DNA from: Trueperaceae bacterium
GTDB lineage: Bacteria > Deinococcota > Deinococci > Deinococcales > Trueperaceae
Direction of reading: 5' to 3'
DNA: 6,409 bases
Assembly: GCA_007130355.1 (NCBI GenBank)
Contig: SLSQ01000020.1
Location: forward strand, 1 to 6,409
Positions 5,267-6,409 of the stretch are shown in pieces; position 1 is the first letter of the stretch, and every line of letters begins with the position of its first letter. The notes beneath the pieces are model-generated. The model was not told where the DNA came from. It made no database searches and was given only the letters and a program-made list of their open reading frames with translations. The position numbers and the translations under genes are program-made.

Positions 5267-6409
5267 GCGCGCTCCCAGCCGGCTCGGCCGCCGGACCGTC
5301 CAGCCGTTCCAGGTAGGCGCCGGCCACCTGGGCCAGCGCGTAGCGGTCCGCCCACGCCGCCGGCGGACGCTCCGCCGGTCGCTCCAGGGTGGCGACGATC
5401 GCCTCCGCCATGGCCTCCGGGTCGTCGACCGGTACCAGGCGGCCCCAGCGTCCGCCGTCCAGGATCTCGCGCGGTCCGCTCGGGCAGTCGGTCGCGACGG
5501 GCGACGCCCCGACCGCCAGCGCCTGGATCAGGACGTTCGGCAGGCCCTCCCAGCGGGACGAGAGCACGAACGCGGCGCAGCGGGCCATGAACGCGAACGG
5601 GTTGGCGACGTACCCGGGCAGGTCCACCTCCTCCGCGACCCCGAGCTCGCGGGCGAGCTCGGCGAGGGAGGCGCGCAACGGCCCTTCGCCGAGGATCACC
5701 AGGCGGCAGGGGCGCCGCGCGCGCGCCCGGGCGAAGGCGCGGAGCAGCACGTCGAACCCCTTCTGCGGCGCCAGGCGACCGACGGCGAGCACCACCGGCG
5801 CGGCGTCCGGCGCGGCGTCCGGCGCGGCGTCCGGCGCGAACCAGGGGTGGTCCGGCGCGACGCGCGCGCCTTCGTGCACCCGCGGCGTGAGCACCGGGTT
5901 GTAGATCACCTCGATCCGCTCGGGCGGGAGCCCCAGCTCGGAGACGAGTCCGTCGGCCACCCCTTGCGACACGGCGATCACGCCGTCCGCCGCGCGGTAG
6001 CCGACGCGCATCGCGTAGCGCAAGACGCGGCCCTTGAGTCCCTGCCCGGCCAGGTCGGCCGAGGGCGTGTTCGCCTCGCGCAGCACGACGCGCGTACCGC
6101 CGGCCAGGCGCGCCGCGAGCACCGCGAGCACGTTGGCGTGCTCGAGGGTCGAGAGGAGCGCGGTCGGTCGGGCGCGCCGCAGGTAGCGGATCAGCGCGCC
6201 GCCCGCGAACGCCATCCGACGCCTCCTCAGGTCGACGACCGTGACGCCGGGGCCGAGGTCGCCCGCTGCGGCGTCGCGAGCGTCGAGCACCACGAGGTCG
6301 ACGGCGCGACCGCGCGCGGCGATCTCGCCCGCGAGGTCGATCAGCACGCGCTCGGCGCCGCCGCCGCCGAGACTCGGCGCGAACAGCGCGAGCGGCCGGG
6401 GCCGTTCGG
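5250..6409 (-). CDS. GT4-family glycosyltransferase (GT-B fold; 5' end beyond the window)
   Basis: This retaining-type glycosyltransferase would transfer a sugar from a nucleotide donor to a lipid-linked acceptor on the cytoplasmic face. The first in-frame candidate start is a GTG at 6347, but the frame is open to the right edge. The bases before it encode RPLALFAPSLGGGGAER, the standard N-terminal beta-strand and glycine loop of GT4 enzymes, so GTG 6347 is internal and the true start lies just outside. Numbering from 6347, the N-terminal Rossmann domain includes LREANTPS and VIAVSQGVADGL. The C-terminal domain begins with VLAVGRLAPQKGFD (187-200) and contains LVILGEGPLR, the donor-site motif SSRWEGLPNVLIQALAVG (263-280) and TDCPSGPREIL (286-296). 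The usual E-x7-E pair is E267 with Q275 instead of the second Glu. The interdomain linker is lengthened by APDA repeats. The gene ends 17 bases into the downstream flippase gene. Donor and acceptor cannot be assigned. Confidence 0.93.
   Translation of the reverse strand, partial: ERPRPLALFAPSLGGGGAERVLIDLAGEIAARGRAVDLVVLDARDAAAGDLGPGVTVVDLRRRRMAFAGGALIRYLRRARPTALLSTLEHANVLAVLAARLAGGTRVVLREANTPSADLAGQGLKGRVLRYAMRVGYRAADGVIAVSQGVADGLVSELGLPPERIEVIYNPVLTPRVHEGARVAPDHPWFAPDAAPDAAPDAAPVVLAVGRLAPQKGFDVLLRAFARARARRPCRLVILGEGPLRASLAELARELGVAEEVDLPGYVANPFAFMARCAAFVLSSRWEGLPNVLIQALAVGASPVATDCPSGPREILDGGRWGRLVPVDDPEAMAEAIVATLERPAERPPAAWADRYALAQVAGAYLERLDGPAAEPAGSARARAR
5272..5276 (-). promoter_or_regulatory. 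Ribosome binding site for the flippase GTG start
   Basis: Read on the minus strand, GGGAG lies 5 bases before the GTG at 5266, inside the last codons of the glycosyltransferase gene. It supports this GTG and the idea that the flippase is translated from the same transcript. Confidence 0.65.
5795..5838 (-). repeat. Perfect 12-base tandem repeat in the glycosyltransferase linker
   Basis: On the + strand the unit CCGGCGCGGCGT is repeated exactly three times (5795-5806, 5807-5818, 5819-5830) and is followed by 8 more matching bases (5831-5838). The unit is four codons long, so on the minus strand it encodes an APDA-type repeat (residues about 171-184 counted from 6347) between the two Rossmann domains. 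Copy-number change would alter linker length without shifting the frame. Confidence 0.9.

Noticed and set aside
4172..5590. A 472-codon plus-strand open frame opposite the flippase and glycosyltransferase genes
   Set aside because: It is antisense to two well-supported genes, is rich in Arg, Pro, Gln and His, and has no domain signature.
5795..5838. The tandem repeat considered as a CRISPR-like or regulatory array
   Set aside because: Units are directly abutting with no spacers, number fewer than four, and lie in frame inside a clear coding region.

Overview
This is a GC-rich bacterial window (about 70% G+C by eye) that is almost entirely coding. It holds five genes, most of which belong to a surface-polysaccharide locus. 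Three genes start with GTG, and two export signals are readable: a twin-arginine signal and a lipoprotein lipobox. The composition, the Tat signal and the protein styles would fit a high-GC Chloroflexota (Thermomicrobia-like) or Actinomycetota genome. Nothing in the window settles the phylum. I see no rRNA, tRNA, CRISPR array, insertion sequence or attachment site.

Layout, left to right. (1) On the + strand up to 1595 is the 3' part of a membrane-anchored CapD/WbpM/PglF-type nucleotide-sugar 4,6-dehydratase. Its reading frame is open through the left edge, so its start lies outside. (2) On the - strand, 2454 to 1585, is a Tat-exported YkuE/YaeI-like metallophosphoesterase, overlapping the dehydratase tail to tail by 11 bases. 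(3) After a 62-base divergent intergenic gap, a + strand gene (2517-3971) encodes a predicted lipoprotein with a right-handed parallel beta-helix. It carries what look like the calcium ligands and catalytic lysine of family PL9 pectate lyases. (4) On the - strand, 5266 to 3827, is a Wzx-type polysaccharide flippase whose 3' end overlaps the beta-helix gene by 145 bases in antisense. (5) On the - strand, from the right edge to 5250, is a GT4-type glycosyltransferase. It lies directly upstream of the flippase and overlaps its start by 17 bases, so these two form a leftward operon.

How they fit together (inference from families and context): the dehydratase would make a 4-keto-6-deoxy UDP-sugar precursor, the GT4 enzyme would add a sugar to a lipid-linked repeat unit on the cytoplasmic face, and the Wzx protein would flip the unit across the membrane. 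The beta-helix lipoprotein would act outside, perhaps trimming or releasing the polymer made by the locus. The exported phosphoesterase may be part of the system or a bystander.

The points most worth a second look are the apparently intact PL9-like active site in a lipoprotein inside an exopolysaccharide locus, the unusually long antisense overlap between that gene and the flippase gene, and a perfect 12-base tandem repeat that lengthens the interdomain linker of the glycosyltransferase in frame.
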